Assembly: GCF_014931565.1 (NCBI RefSeq) | Contig: NZ_CP063353.1 | Coordinates: 2,108,001-2,172,000, forward strand | Length of the DNA stretch: 64,000 nucleotides | Source: Clostridium sp. 'deep sea' | GTDB lineage: Bacteria; Bacillota; UBA994; PWPR01 | Reading direction: 5' to 3' | In this document: positions 40,708-51,653 of the stretch, piece after piece | Position numbering within the stretch: the first letter of the stretch is position 1 | Layout of the letters: every line of letters begins with the position of its first letter | Program-made: the position numbers and the translations under genes | Notes under the pieces: model-generated | The model's database searches: none | The model's input: the letters and a program-made list of their open reading frames with translations, nothing else | What the model was told of the DNA's origin: nothing

Positions 40708-41733
40708 TTATTTTTTGGAATATTCCTCAATTAAGGCTATTATTTGTGGGTATTGTAACATAGTTGAAAAGTCTGCATCTGTTTTTACTACTTCTACATA
40801 CTCTTTATTCAACTTAAAACATTCTTCTAAAGACTTTAAAACCTCAGCCGGTTTCTTCTTTAATACTGCCTGACTACTAGCTAAAAAATACCAACAATCT
40901 GCATTACCATTATCTAATTCTAAAGATTTACTAAAGCTCTCTTCTGATTTTTCATAATTTTCAATCTTATAGTAGGAAACCCCTATATTATAATAAACTG
41001 TTTTGTAGGTATCATCATGCTCTACATTAATAACCTCAATACTATTTTCTATCATTTTATTATAAACAGCAATTTCTTCTTGATATTTTTTGTCTTTATA
41101 ATAAACCTCAGCAAGATTTAAATAATTTTTACCATTATCAGCATCAAACTCAATTGCTTTTTTATAATTATCAGCAGACTCTTCAAGCTGATTATTGATA
41201 TAATAAAGGTTGCCTAACTCTGAATAAATAAATCCAGACTCTGGCTGCTCTTGTAAATAATGCTTTAAAGCAGCTATCGCCTCATCAAGCTTATTTTGAC
41301 GAGCCAAAGACCAAGCTAACAAAACATTAGCATCTTGATTTTCTTTTTTATTTTTAGAAACAGATAATTCTGCATATTTCTGTGATTCTTCATAGTTTTC
41401 TAACATAAAATTTCCAAAAGCTATCCCGTTCATATAATTAATATCATCTTTTAAGTAACTATGAAGTTTATAATAGATATCTAATCCCTCTTGGTAACTT
41501 CCCTGATCATAAAGCTTGTCAGCACGAGACTCATAAACTTTCATACCACCTAAAAAGATTCCACTACCAATTATTACTAAACCTAAAACCAAATACAAAA
41601 TTCTTGCTCCCGCATCACCAATAATTTTTCTTAGATTTTTAGCTTTACGAGACTCCCAAAAAAAACTTACTTTAGTTAGGGCTGCAAACCAACAAAATAA
41701 ACCTACTAAAACTAAAAAAACTCCTAATAACAT
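40708..41733 (-). CDS. Membrane TPR protein with Imm17-like N terminus
   Basis: 341 residues. Two membrane helices (about 2-18 and 44-63) flank a basic loop with FWESRKAKNLRKIIGDAGARILYLVLG, followed by about eight tetratricopeptide repeats (for example YSELGNLYYINNQLEESADNYKKAIEFD). The N-terminal module resembles the Imm17 family and is closely matched by the whole 63-residue product 28 bp upstream. Probably a membrane scaffold for protein contacts; the partner is unknown. Confidence 0.75.
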   Translation of the reverse strand: MLLGVFLVLVGLFCWFAALTKVSFFWESRKAKNLRKIIGDAGARILYLVLGLVIIGSGIFLGGMKVYESRADKLYDQGSYQEGLDIYYKLHSYLKDDINYMNGIAFGNFMLENYEESQKYAELSVSKNKKENQDANVLLAWSLARQNKLDEAIAALKHYLQEQPESGFIYSELGNLYYINNQLEESADNYKKAIEFDADNGKNYLNLAEVYYKDKKYQEEIAVYNKMIENSIEVINVEHDDTYKTVYYNIGVSYYKIENYEKSEESFSKSLELDNGNADCWYFLASSQAVLKKKPAEVLKSLEECFKLNKEYVEVVKTDADFSTMLQYPQIIALIEEYSKK

Positions 41734-41761
41734 AAGCTATACTCCCAACTTAAATAACACT

Positions 41762-41953
41762 TTAACTAAACAACTTAACAATTCCAATAACAATAAATAT
41801 AACACCTATTACAATATGTATTTTTTGCGCTGCACTATCACCAACAGTTTTTCTAAGTCTTACAACTTTATAATTATTCCATAAAAACGATGGTTTTGCA
41901 GTTACACCATAAATAATAACAGCACCAATCAAAAATGCCAATATACTAACCAT
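41762..41953 (-). CDS. Imm17-like two-helix membrane protein
   Basis: 63 residues: two membrane helices around FLWNNYKVVRLRKTVGDSAAQKIHIVIG. This equals the N-terminal 65 residues of the next gene in pattern (F-x-W ... R-K-x-x-G-D-x-x-A-x-x-I), so one gave rise to the other. Family members named Imm17 are called immunity proteins of contact toxins, but no toxin gene lies here. GGGAG precedes the ATG. Confidence 0.7.
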   Translation of the reverse strand: MVSILAFLIGAVIIYGVTAKPSFLWNNYKVVRLRKTVGDSAAQKIHIVIGVIFIVIGIVKLFS

Positions 41954-42074
41954 ATCCTAACTCCCTTTTTTATAATTATTTAATATATAATAAATTATAG
42001 GGGCACTTGTTATGAGAGCCCCATAATAATTTACTCTTATTTTTGTTAAAACATAGTATAAACTTATTACTTAT

Positions 42075-43564
<1,490 letters not shown>

Positions 43565-43582
43565 GGTGATTCCCCCACTTTT

Positions 43583-44053
43583 CTATTTAATGTCGACTAT
43601 TTCGTATTTAATAGTACCTACAGGTACACTAACTTCAATAATATCACCTTTTTTCTTGCCTATTACAGCTTGACCAACAGGTGATTCGTTTGAAATTCTA
43701 CCTTTACGTGGATTAGCTTCAGCTGATCCAACAATTATATACTCCTCATCTTCATTATACTCTATATCTCTTAATACAATTCTTGTACCTAAAGACACTA
43801 CATCTTTATTCTCATTCATTTGAATGATTTCAACTCTGGTTAATGTTTCTTCTAATTCTGAAATACGCATTTCACAGGCTGCTTGCTCTAGTTTTGCTTC
43901 ATTGTATTCTGAGTTTTCACTTAAGTCACCTAATGAAATGGCTTCCTTTATTCGAGCAGAAATTTCTTGACGTTTTACTGACTTTAAATTCTTTAATTCT
44001 TGTTCTAACGCTTCTTTACCCTCAATGGTTAATAAAACTGCTTTGGTGCTCAT
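43583..44053 (-). CDS. greA: Transcription elongation factor GreA
   Basis: 156 residues. An N-terminal coiled coil (about 8-75, GKEALEQELKNLKSVKRQEI, ARIKEAISLGDLSENSEYNEA with the tip acidic residues D and E) and a C-terminal FKBP-like domain (GTRIVLRD, ISNESPVGQAVIGKKKGD). It rescues backtracked RNA polymerase by stimulating transcript cleavage. The greA-lysS pairing is common in Bacillota. Confidence 0.96.
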   Translation of the reverse strand: MSTKAVLLTIEGKEALEQELKNLKSVKRQEISARIKEAISLGDLSENSEYNEAKLEQAACEMRISELEETLTRVEIIQMNENKDVVSLGTRIVLRDIEYNEDEEYIIVGSAEANPRKGRISNESPVGQAVIGKKKGDIIEVSVPVGTIKYEIVDIK

Positions 44054-44272
44054 ATATTAACACCCTCCAAATTATTAAAATTAACAACAAAAAAATGTAA
44101 TTATTACTGTTGTTATAACCAATTTAAACTATTCGGCTTAATGTGGATTATACTTGTCAATTACTGTAAAGTCAACAAAAGCAGCTTAGTAAATATCATA
44201 ACAAAAAAACACTAATATTTATTCCTGCAAAATACTTTTAAGTAATTGCTTAATTGGATTTATTTATGTTTT

Positions 44273-45094
44273 TTAATCTGTTTTAACAATTTCAATTAAA
44301 ACTAAGTCATTTACCCACTTTGTGACCACTACAGTACCTAACTGTAACCGAATAATCTCATACCAACTAGATAAGCTTTGGTGGTAAATACCCAACTCTT
44401 TTAACCACTCGTTTACCAGTACTGTTGGTAAGTACTCCCCATACTGCTTATATAAAATACTGGGAAAATTCTTGTTAATCTTGAGCCTAAACTCACTTGC
44501 TATGTTGTTCATTTTTACCACAACATTTTTTTCACTTACTACTATTAACTTTGGCGCTAATTCTTGCTTAAGCTGGGGCATAAACTCTTTGCTACATATA
44601 CAAGCAATATAATCATTATTGTTTTCAAGCAGTACCTGTCCTGTCTCTCTAATGCAAAACTGTTGCCACCACTTAATCTTTAATTTATTATCACCATTAA
44701 TAATAATATATCTCCATGGTTTAACTAACCTTTTTAAATACCTAACATCGGCCACACTCTCTAAACCATTAACTAATAATACATCTTGTTTAAATTGTAA
44801 ATTTGTCTGTTTAGCTAACTGAGGTAGTATATCAATTAAAAGTGTTGTAATCAAGCTATTTTCACTATTTGCCTCATCTTGCGGTAAAACAATACAATCT
44901 TTAAAATTATATTTAAATTTACTGTCTCTGCAAATTGGTAATACAAATAGCTTAGGGCCATTCTGCCAGGGTATATTAAGAGGCTTTAGCCACCTATTGG
45001 CGACAAATTTTTTTATCTTATTTGGAAAATATTTTAGGACTGGATAATACTGTTCTACATCCTGCCATGTTTTAAGTTGTAGATATATCCTCAT
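44273..45094 (-). CDS. Unknown 273-residue protein
   Basis: No family recognised. It begins with MRIYLQLKTWQDVEQYY and is a soluble alpha/beta protein with several YxIINGD and LIVVSEKN strands, and no membrane segment. GGGGG about 12 bases before the ATG is the only SD-like site. It lies alone between dusB and greA on the same strand; 219 bp before greA contain nothing I can name. Confidence 0.6.
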   Translation of the reverse strand: MRIYLQLKTWQDVEQYYPVLKYFPNKIKKFVANRWLKPLNIPWQNGPKLFVLPICRDSKFKYNFKDCIVLPQDEANSENSLITTLLIDILPQLAKQTNLQFKQDVLLVNGLESVADVRYLKRLVKPWRYIIINGDNKLKIKWWQQFCIRETGQVLLENNNDYIACICSKEFMPQLKQELAPKLIVVSEKNVVVKMNNIASEFRLKINKNFPSILYKQYGEYLPTVLVNEWLKELGIYHQSLSSWYEIIRLQLGTVVVTKWVNDLVLIEIVKTD

Positions 45095-45194
45095 AGTATT
45101 TACCCCCTAATTCAAGTATTAAAACACCTTAAATTAATAAATAAGCTACCTTAACTACTGACTGCTTAGTAAATACTATGTTATATTACCTAAA

Positions 45195-46196
45195 TTAATT
45201 ATTGATATTATCAGGGACAAAGTTCAAAACAAAATTATCTAACATTTTGCACACTTCATCATAACATGTTTCTTGAAACAAACGTTGTCGAAATGAAGCC
45301 GAATGAGGCATTCCCTTAACATACCAAGCTAAATGACTTCTCATTTCTCTAACTGCTGTATACTCACCTTTATCTTCAACAGCTAATTTTAAATGTTTTT
45401 TCATGATAGTTAATTTATCGAGAGTACTAGGCTCGTGAAATTTCCCTGTTTTTAAGTAGCTTTCTACTTGTGAAAATAGCCAAGGGTTACCCTGAGCTCC
45501 TCTGGCAATCATAACAGCATCACAATTAGTTTCATTAAACATGTTAACTGCATCATAGGGTGTAAATATATCTCCATTTCCCACTACAGGTACATTTACT
45601 GCCTCTTTTACTTGCTTTATAATACTCCAATCAGCTTTACCATTATAATACTGCTCTCTTGTTCGGCCATGAACACTTATCATTTTAGCTCCAGCTTTTA
45701 CTACTTTTTGGGCTAATAAAGCAGCATTTAATTCTCTATGATTAAATCCTGCTCTCATTTTTACAGTTATAGGAATCCTAACTGCTTCACTCATGGCTGA
45801 TACTATTTCAGCAGCTAATGTTGGCTTACGCATTAAAGCACTGCCTTCACCATTATTAACTATTTTAGGAACTGGGCAGCCCATATTTATATCAATAACG
45901 TCGGGATTTAACTCGTCAGCTACAATTTTAGTGGCTTTAGCCATAAAATCTGGCTCTGATCCAAATAATTGAACCCCTATTGGTCGCTGATTATTATTAA
46001 AGCGTAAAAGGGATCTGGTTTTTTTGTCACCATAAACAAGGGCTTTAGCACTAATCATTTCCGTAAAGATTAAACCTTCACTCATCTCTCGCACTAATTC
46101 TCGATAACTAAAATCAGTAGTGCCTGCCATAGGTGCTAACATTACCCTACTTTTCTCTATGATATGTTTTATGCTTAATGATACTTTTTGCTTCAT
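45195..46196 (-). CDS. tRNA-dihydrouridine synthase, DusB type
   Basis: About 333 residues. An FMN TIM barrel with LAPMAGTTDFSYREL, the catalytic region NMGCPVPKIVNNGEGSALM (C in GCP), KMRAGF, and GNGDIFTP. It reduces uridine in the tRNA D-loop with NADPH. A GTG at 46208 is in frame, but the ATG at 46196 with GAGG six bases ahead is better. Confidence 0.93.
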   Translation of the reverse strand: MKQKVSLSIKHIIEKSRVMLAPMAGTTDFSYRELVREMSEGLIFTEMISAKALVYGDKKTRSLLRFNNNQRPIGVQLFGSEPDFMAKATKIVADELNPDVIDINMGCPVPKIVNNGEGSALMRKPTLAAEIVSAMSEAVRIPITVKMRAGFNHRELNAALLAQKVVKAGAKMISVHGRTREQYYNGKADWSIIKQVKEAVNVPVVGNGDIFTPYDAVNMFNETNCDAVMIARGAQGNPWLFSQVESYLKTGKFHEPSTLDKLTIMKKHLKLAVEDKGEYTAVREMRSHLAWYVKGMPHSASFRQRLFQETCYDEVCKMLDNFVLNFVPDNINN

Positions 46197-46345
46197 ACTT
46201 ATCCTCACTATTTTAATTCAATTAATACACCACATATAATACCACAATTACTGTGTAATTATAATTAATAATAAAGAAGGATAATGAATTAGAGTACAGA
46301 ACTTTTAGATTATTGAAGTAATTTTAATTTAGGGGAGGCTTAAAA

Positions 46346-48025
46346 ATGTTAAATCCAAGAGAGATAAATTTATCAGAGCTAAAATGGCAACCAGGACCTA
46401 AACAAACTGTTAAAAATGTTAAATCTGCTGTTAGTACTGACAATGCTGTTGTTACTTACTCGTTATTAAATATATTAAAGGCAGGAGGAAATGCTGTAGA
46501 CGCTGCAATTGCAGGTTGTTTATTACAAGCAACAATTGAACCGTTTATGACAAACCATGCCGGAGCAGTAACCTTTTTATACTATGAATCCAAAACTGGT
46601 AAATACTATCAGCTAGATAGTGCTGGAACTTATCCAGAAAACTTGCCATTGCATAGGCCAATACCTAATCAACAGGCTGGTTATGCTGCTGGTCCAGTTC
46701 ATTCCTGTATACCAGGCTTTATGAAGGGATTAAAAGCTGTCCATGAAAAGTTTGGCTCTATGCCTTGGAGTAAACTTTGCGAAGAGGCTATTTATTGGGC
46801 AGAAGAAGGTAATCATGTTTCGCAGTTTGAATTAGAGGCAACCTTACCTGCTCGTATGATGTTTAACTACTTTGAAGAGGGTCGTAATCACTTTTATCAA
46901 AACGGCTATTTTCCACGTGTTGGTGAAAAGTTTAAAAAACCTGAATTGGCAAAAACCCTAAAAAAGGTAGCTGCCGAAGGACCAGATTACATGATAAAAG
47001 GTGATTGGGCTAAGGAGTTTGTAGCTAAAGCCAATGAGCTAGGCTGGAAAATTAATTTAGAAGATATGCAAAAAAATGAACCACGTTGGATAGAACCAAT
47101 TAGATTTAAAATTAAAGACTACGAAATAGTTGCTTTAGCTCCACCTCAACAACAGGGTTTACAAATAGCCTTTGTGCTTGGGGTCTTAGATAAGTTAAAT
47201 ATTAGTGAGTATGAACCCTACTCAGCAGAACACCTGTACTTTATGGCACATACCTTAAGAATTGCTAATCTTATGACAGGATATATAAGTGACCCTGTAG
47301 TGGCCGATACAGACCGTTCAGTATTTACCGATGCAACTTACCATGAGTATATTGCCAAACTTATAAAATCAAATATGCCTAAAATAGATTTAACAGAGCA
47401 TATGAAATTAACTGCTAAAGGTAGCATGGCTAATGCCGCTGGTTTGCCTAATTATCAGTTAAAAAACAATGAAAAATCGGGTAGCTGTGAGCTTAGTATA
47501 GTTGATGAAAACGGTAATTGGGTGCAAATGATGAATACCCTCCAGGGTGGAGGTATTCCAGGAATGGTTATTGGTGGGGTGCCCATGATAGGCAACCATT
47601 CATCTACCAATAGCTTTAAAATGATGGATATTAAACTAGTTAAAAACGCTCGTCAGCGTTTAATTATGGGCAATACTATGGTATTAAAAGATGGTAAACC
47701 CATTTTACAGCTAGGTACACCTGGTTCGCCACCACATACTCAAGCCCAGGCTTTATGTAACTTAATATTCTTTGGCATGGAACCTTATGAGGCAATAAGT
47801 GCCCCTAGAATGTATTCCTTATTCGACGATAATAGCCTCGTAATAGAAAATAGAATTAAAGATGAGGTAATTAGTAAGCTTTACTCTATGGGTGTTAATG
47901 TACGCCTAAATAGCGTTTGGGACTGGCACATGGGTTCATTCCAATGCTGTTATCTTGATAAAGATGGTAAACTATGTACAACCGTTGACCCACGTAGATG
48001 TGGTGTGGCAGATGGATTGAAGTAA
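46346..48025 (+). CDS. Divergent gamma-glutamyltransferase homologue
   Basis: 559 residues, an Ntn hydrolase of the GGT family. N-terminal half: VVTYSLLNILKAGGNAVDAAIAGCL and HAGAVTFLYY. The autocleavage site should read T-[ST]-H-x-[ST] but is S-C-E-L-S, followed by the conserved IVDENGNWV and NTLQGGG; so nucleophilic Thr is replaced by Ser or Cys. No signal peptide is present, so it is probably cytoplasmic. It could still self-cleave and act as an acylase or dipeptidase. AGGGGAGG precedes the ATG. Confidence 0.82.
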   Translation: MLNPREINLSELKWQPGPKQTVKNVKSAVSTDNAVVTYSLLNILKAGGNAVDAAIAGCLLQATIEPFMTNHAGAVTFLYYESKTGKYYQLDSAGTYPENLPLHRPIPNQQAGYAAGPVHSCIPGFMKGLKAVHEKFGSMPWSKLCEEAIYWAEEGNHVSQFELEATLPARMMFNYFEEGRNHFYQNGYFPRVGEKFKKPELAKTLKKVAAEGPDYMIKGDWAKEFVAKANELGWKINLEDMQKNEPRWIEPIRFKIKDYEIVALAPPQQQGLQIAFVLGVLDKLNISEYEPYSAEHLYFMAHTLRIANLMTGYISDPVVADTDRSVFTDATYHEYIAKLIKSNMPKIDLTEHMKLTAKGSMANAAGLPNYQLKNNEKSGSCELSIVDENGNWVQMMNTLQGGGIPGMVIGGVPMIGNHSSTNSFKMMDIKLVKNARQRLIMGNTMVLKDGKPILQLGTPGSPPHTQAQALCNLIFFGMEPYEAISAPRMYSLFDDNSLVIENRIKDEVISKLYSMGVNVRLNSVWDWHMGSFQCCYLDKDGKLCTTVDPRRCGVADGLK

Positions 48026-48048
48026 AAAGTAAATAAAACATATAATTT

Positions 48049-48080
48049 ACCCCACTTAATTATGGTTAAGTGGGGTTTGA
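48049..48080 (+). terminator. Terminator of GGT-like gene
   Basis: Stem ACCCCACTTAA/TTAAGTGGGGT (48049-48076), followed by TTTGAT; symmetrical enough to end the converging minus-strand gene too. Confidence 0.8.
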
Positions 48081-48087
48081 TATAGTT

Positions 48088-48933
48088 TTATTCTTTAATA
48101 AGAATTCTTATTGATTTTAATCTATCAAAAATGGCATGATGAACATTATCTTTAAAATATATGTCTGGACCACCTCTATCAGAGAGATTATAAGGATCAT
48201 GAATCTTAAACTTATCTGCATACGTTCCATCTGGAACTGGTGCAATAATTCCTCTGGTTTCATAATTATATGGAGAAATATTGATTTGATCCATTATGCA
48301 ATCAGATGAATTTTCAATAGAAAAAGCACTTTTAGGTATTAAACTCAAAAAATTCGGAGGAAGTGGATTAACATCAATTCTATGAGATAAAAAAACAATA
48401 AAATGCATTCTTTGCTTTTTATCATAGTTACAATAATAATTCCAATAGCCAATTGGATTGTGGCCTTTCTCAATATAATATGCTATTACATTAGCTTTCA
48501 AACCTTCAGACATTCCCTCCAAATCTATTCTTAACCACTTATCTTCATAATTTTTAAAACTCCAATTTACATATGTACTATTTCCATTTGCAACATACAT
48601 TGAGTATGGATCTGCTACAACACTAGCAGTAACCCCTAATCTTTTATCAAAGATCTCTCCTTTCTGTGGGTATAGCACCATCGCAGCACTTGCCAAACCA
48701 CATCCATAATCTTTGATTAATTTGGACTCATCTATTATGTTATTTTCAGACCATTCAACACCAACTTTACCATATGACGTATCAAAATTTTGAGCCCAAT
48801 ATTTAATATCTGAGTTTGCTGATTTATTAAAATCAGTTAAAAATAATGTTTGATCAATATGTTGATTAGCATTTGCAATAGGACACAATAGCACTGTAAA
48901 CAATAACACTATCAAAATAAAAAACCTCTTCAT
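48088..48933 (-). CDS. Secreted C39-like peptidase family protein
   Basis: About 281 residues with a signal peptide (MKRFFILIVLLFTVLLCPIANA). The mature protein has the C39-like papain-fold triad pattern: DYGCGLASAAMVL (cysteine), MHFIVFLSHRI (histidine), then IHDPYN (aspartate). Members cleave peptides or are found in toxin and secretion settings; the target is unknown. An earlier ATG at 48981 exists, but the one at 48931-48933 has GGGGGAT upstream and gives a clean signal peptide. Confidence 0.75.
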   Translation of the reverse strand: MKRFFILIVLLFTVLLCPIANANQHIDQTLFLTDFNKSANSDIKYWAQNFDTSYGKVGVEWSENNIIDESKLIKDYGCGLASAAMVLYPQKGEIFDKRLGVTASVVADPYSMYVANGNSTYVNWSFKNYEDKWLRIDLEGMSEGLKANVIAYYIEKGHNPIGYWNYYCNYDKKQRMHFIVFLSHRIDVNPLPPNFLSLIPKSAFSIENSSDCIMDQINISPYNYETRGIIAPVPDGTYADKFKIHDPYNLSDRGGPDIYFKDNVHHAIFDRLKSIRILIKE

Positions 48934-49071
48934 AAAATATAATCCCCCATTTTTAATTACCCTATATTTCTTGATATTCACACATGTATACTAAATTTAT
49001 AATATATGGTATTATATTTATATTATAGTTACAACGTTTTTTTGTCAACAAACTACATAGGAGGATTATTA

Positions 49072-50313
49072 ATGAAAAAAACTCTTATTATATTCTTATT
49101 TATAACACTTCTAATTAATTTAACTGCCTGTAATTCAGCCAAACCCTCATTTTTTGACGATGAAAACTTTGAGATGTTAATCCGAAAAAAATTAGGAAAG
49201 CCTACTGAAGAAATTTTAGAAGAAGATTTTTTAAAAATAACTCAATTATATTTAGACAATAAAAACATAAATAGCATAAAGGGTATTGAACTATTTAAAA
49301 ATTTAGAAGTTTTGGATTTGAGTAATAATAATGTTGCAGATATTAGCTTCTTAAGAAATTTAAATAAATTAGACCGATTAAAATTACATGGTAACAATAT
49401 TACGGATTACAGTCCTTTAAATAATTTGAACAAGCTTATAATCTTAGTTATCGATAAAAAAAATAGAGCTATATCTGAAGAAATAGGTGGCTATCAGTTT
49501 TCTGATTCTGCCTTAGAAGAGGCTATTAAAACTTCAATAAACATACCACATAGTCAAAAGCTTACTTTTGATGACTTAAAGATGGTTGAAAAAATAGATA
49601 TACAATACTCAAGCATAGCAAACCTAGACGGTATTCAGTATCTAACAAACCTAAAGTATCTTAGTCTTGAATACAGTGATATAACTGAACTAAATCATAT
49701 TGGAGAATTAAAGAACCTAGAGTATTTAGACTTGGGTGAGAGTAAATTTACAAATATAATGCCCTTACAAAATTTGAAAAACCTAACAGAATTAAGGCTC
49801 TATATTAACAACATAAGTGATATTAGTGCTATATCAACCCTTAAAAAGCTTAAGCTTTTAGTTTTAAGTTATACAAATGTGAGCGACCTAAAGCCATTAG
49901 CAAACTTAACAGCTTTAGAAACACTTACCTTAGTAGGTACTGAAGTAACAGATATAAACTGCCTTAAGGATTTAAGAAAACTAAAATATTTAGACCTAGA
50001 CGGTACACTAATAACAGATTTTAGCGGTTTAAGTACCTTAACTAGCTTAAAAGAGCTTTCTTTAAACAAAACAGCCGTAAAAGACCTTAGTTTTTTGACC
50101 AGTTTAACTAATTTAGAAGCTCTTTATTTAGAGGATACTAACGTAGAAGATATAGCTATATTAAGTCAATTACCTAAACTTAAAAGGCTAAGCTTAACAA
50201 GAAAGAATATAAGCAATTTAAAGGTGTTAAAAGGTTTAAAAAACATTACAGAGTTAGAGCTAAATGGAGATAGCAATTTTAATGATTTTAAATACCTCTT
50301 AGGGTTGAAATAA
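49072..50313 (+). CDS. Leucine-rich-repeat lipoprotein 1
   Basis: About 413 residues. Lipobox LTAC (C20) after a hydrophobic signal, then two blocks of SDS22-like leucine-rich repeats (LxxLxxLxLxxNxIxDIxxLxxL, about 22 residues each), likely an extracellular ligand-binding or adhesive surface. The upstream ATG at 49006 is ruled out by AGGAGG and a perfect signal start at 49072. Its paralogue follows 40 bp later with the same leader and RBS sequence. Confidence 0.88.
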   Translation: MKKTLIIFLFITLLINLTACNSAKPSFFDDENFEMLIRKKLGKPTEEILEEDFLKITQLYLDNKNINSIKGIELFKNLEVLDLSNNNVADISFLRNLNKLDRLKLHGNNITDYSPLNNLNKLIILVIDKKNRAISEEIGGYQFSDSALEEAIKTSINIPHSQKLTFDDLKMVEKIDIQYSSIANLDGIQYLTNLKYLSLEYSDITELNHIGELKNLEYLDLGESKFTNIMPLQNLKNLTELRLYINNISDISAISTLKKLKLLVLSYTNVSDLKPLANLTALETLTLVGTEVTDINCLKDLRKLKYLDLDGTLITDFSGLSTLTSLKELSLNKTAVKDLSFLTSLTNLEALYLEDTNVEDIAILSQLPKLKRLSLTRKNISNLKVLKGLKNITELELNGDSNFNDFKYLLGLK

Positions 50314-50353
50314 GCTACCTCACATAGCTCAAACATACATAGGAGGATTATTA

Positions 50354-51592
50354 ATGAAAAAAACTCTTATTATATTTTTATTTATAATATTGCTTGTTAG
50401 CTTAGCAGCCTGTAATTCAGCTAAACCCTCATTTTTTGACGATGAAAACTTTGAGCAATTAATACGAAAAAAACTGGGTAAACCAAATGAAAAGCTTTTA
50501 GAAGAAGATTTTTTAAAAATAACTCAGTTATATTTTGACAATAAAAACATAAATAGCATTAAGGGTATTGAACGTTTAAAAAACCTTGAAATACTTGATT
50601 TAAGATTTAACAATATAACCGACATTAGTTATTTAAGTAGCCTATCTAAATTAGATAAGATTTTTTTATACGGAAACAATATTATAGATTACACTGCCTT
50701 AAATAAGCTAAGCAAACCCATGACATTAGTTATAGATAAGCAAAACAGAGATATGACTGAAAAAATAGGTGGTTATCAATTCTCTGATTCAAGATTAGAA
50801 GATGTTATTAGATTTTCGCTAAAGAATTATAAACAGGATTTAAGTTTTGAGGACTTAAAAAGGGTTGAAAAAATAGATTACCCTTTTGAAGGAATAGAAA
50901 ATATAGATGGTATTCAATATTTAACAAACTTAAAGCATCTCTGGTTAGAACATAGTGATATAACTGACCTTACACTTATCGGTGAGTTGAAAAACCTAGA
51001 GAATTTAGATTTGGGTGAAAATAAGTTTACAGATATAACACCTGTACAAAACCTACACAATCTAAGAGAATTAAGGCTCTATATTAATGATATAAATGAC
51101 ATTGAAGCTTTAGCAAGCCTAAATAAGCTTGAGCTATTAGTTTTAAGTTATACAAATGTTAACGACCTAAAACCATTAGCAAAGTTAACAACTTTAGAAA
51201 GACTTACTTTAGCAGGCACAGAAGTAACAGATATAAACTGCCTTAAGGATTTAAAAAAACTTAATTATTTAGACCTAGATGATACCCCCATAACTAATTT
51301 TAATGTTTTAAGCGATTTAACTAGCTTAAAAGAGCTATCTTTAAACAAAACAGCAGTAAAAGACCTTAGTTTTTTGACCAATTTAACTAATTTAGAAGCT
51401 CTTTATTTAGAGGATACTAACGTAGAAGATATAGCTATATTAAGTCAATTACCTAAACTTAAAAGGCTAAGCTTAACAAGGAAGAATATAAGCAATTTAA
51501 AGGTGTTAAAAGGTTTAAAAAACATTACAGAGTTAGAGCTAAATGGAGATAGCAATTTTAATGATTTTAAATACCTTTTAGGGTTAAAATAA
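50354..51592 (+). CDS. Leucine-rich-repeat lipoprotein 2
   Basis: 412 residues, same plan as its neighbour: lipobox LAAC (C20), an N-terminal cap (SFFDDENFEQLIRKKLGKP), then leucine-rich repeats. The first and last thirds match gene 1 closely; the middle (residues about 120-160) has diverged. The last 90 residues differ from gene 1 at only one position, so gene conversion or recent duplication is likely. Together they may form a cell-surface display pair. Confidence 0.88.
   Translation: MKKTLIIFLFIILLVSLAACNSAKPSFFDDENFEQLIRKKLGKPNEKLLEEDFLKITQLYFDNKNINSIKGIERLKNLEILDLRFNNITDISYLSSLSKLDKIFLYGNNIIDYTALNKLSKPMTLVIDKQNRDMTEKIGGYQFSDSRLEDVIRFSLKNYKQDLSFEDLKRVEKIDYPFEGIENIDGIQYLTNLKHLWLEHSDITDLTLIGELKNLENLDLGENKFTDITPVQNLHNLRELRLYINDINDIEALASLNKLELLVLSYTNVNDLKPLAKLTTLERLTLAGTEVTDINCLKDLKKLNYLDLDDTPITNFNVLSDLTSLKELSLNKTAVKDLSFLTNLTNLEALYLEDTNVEDIAILSQLPKLKRLSLTRKNISNLKVLKGLKNITELELNGDSNFNDFKYLLGLK
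51323..51590. repeat. Second copy of a near-identical 268-bp segment
   Basis: The end of LRR gene 2 (51323-51590) repeats the end of LRR gene 1 (50044-50311) with only about seven differences, while the genes' middle thirds are far more divergent. A second shared block is the RBS and signal-peptide start (50338-50380 versus 49058-49100). Confidence 0.85.
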
Positions 51593-51600
51593 AATATATA

Positions 51601-51638
51601 AAGAGCAGATTCTTTTAACAAAGAATCTGCTCTTTTGA
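51601..51638 (+). terminator. Terminator between LRR 2 and pncB
   Basis: Stem AAGAGCAGATTCTT/AAGAATCTGCTCTT (51601-51634) with TT ends; the symmetrical stem between two convergent genes serves both. Confidence 0.88.
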
Positions 51639-51653
51639 TTAGTTAAGGTTTTA

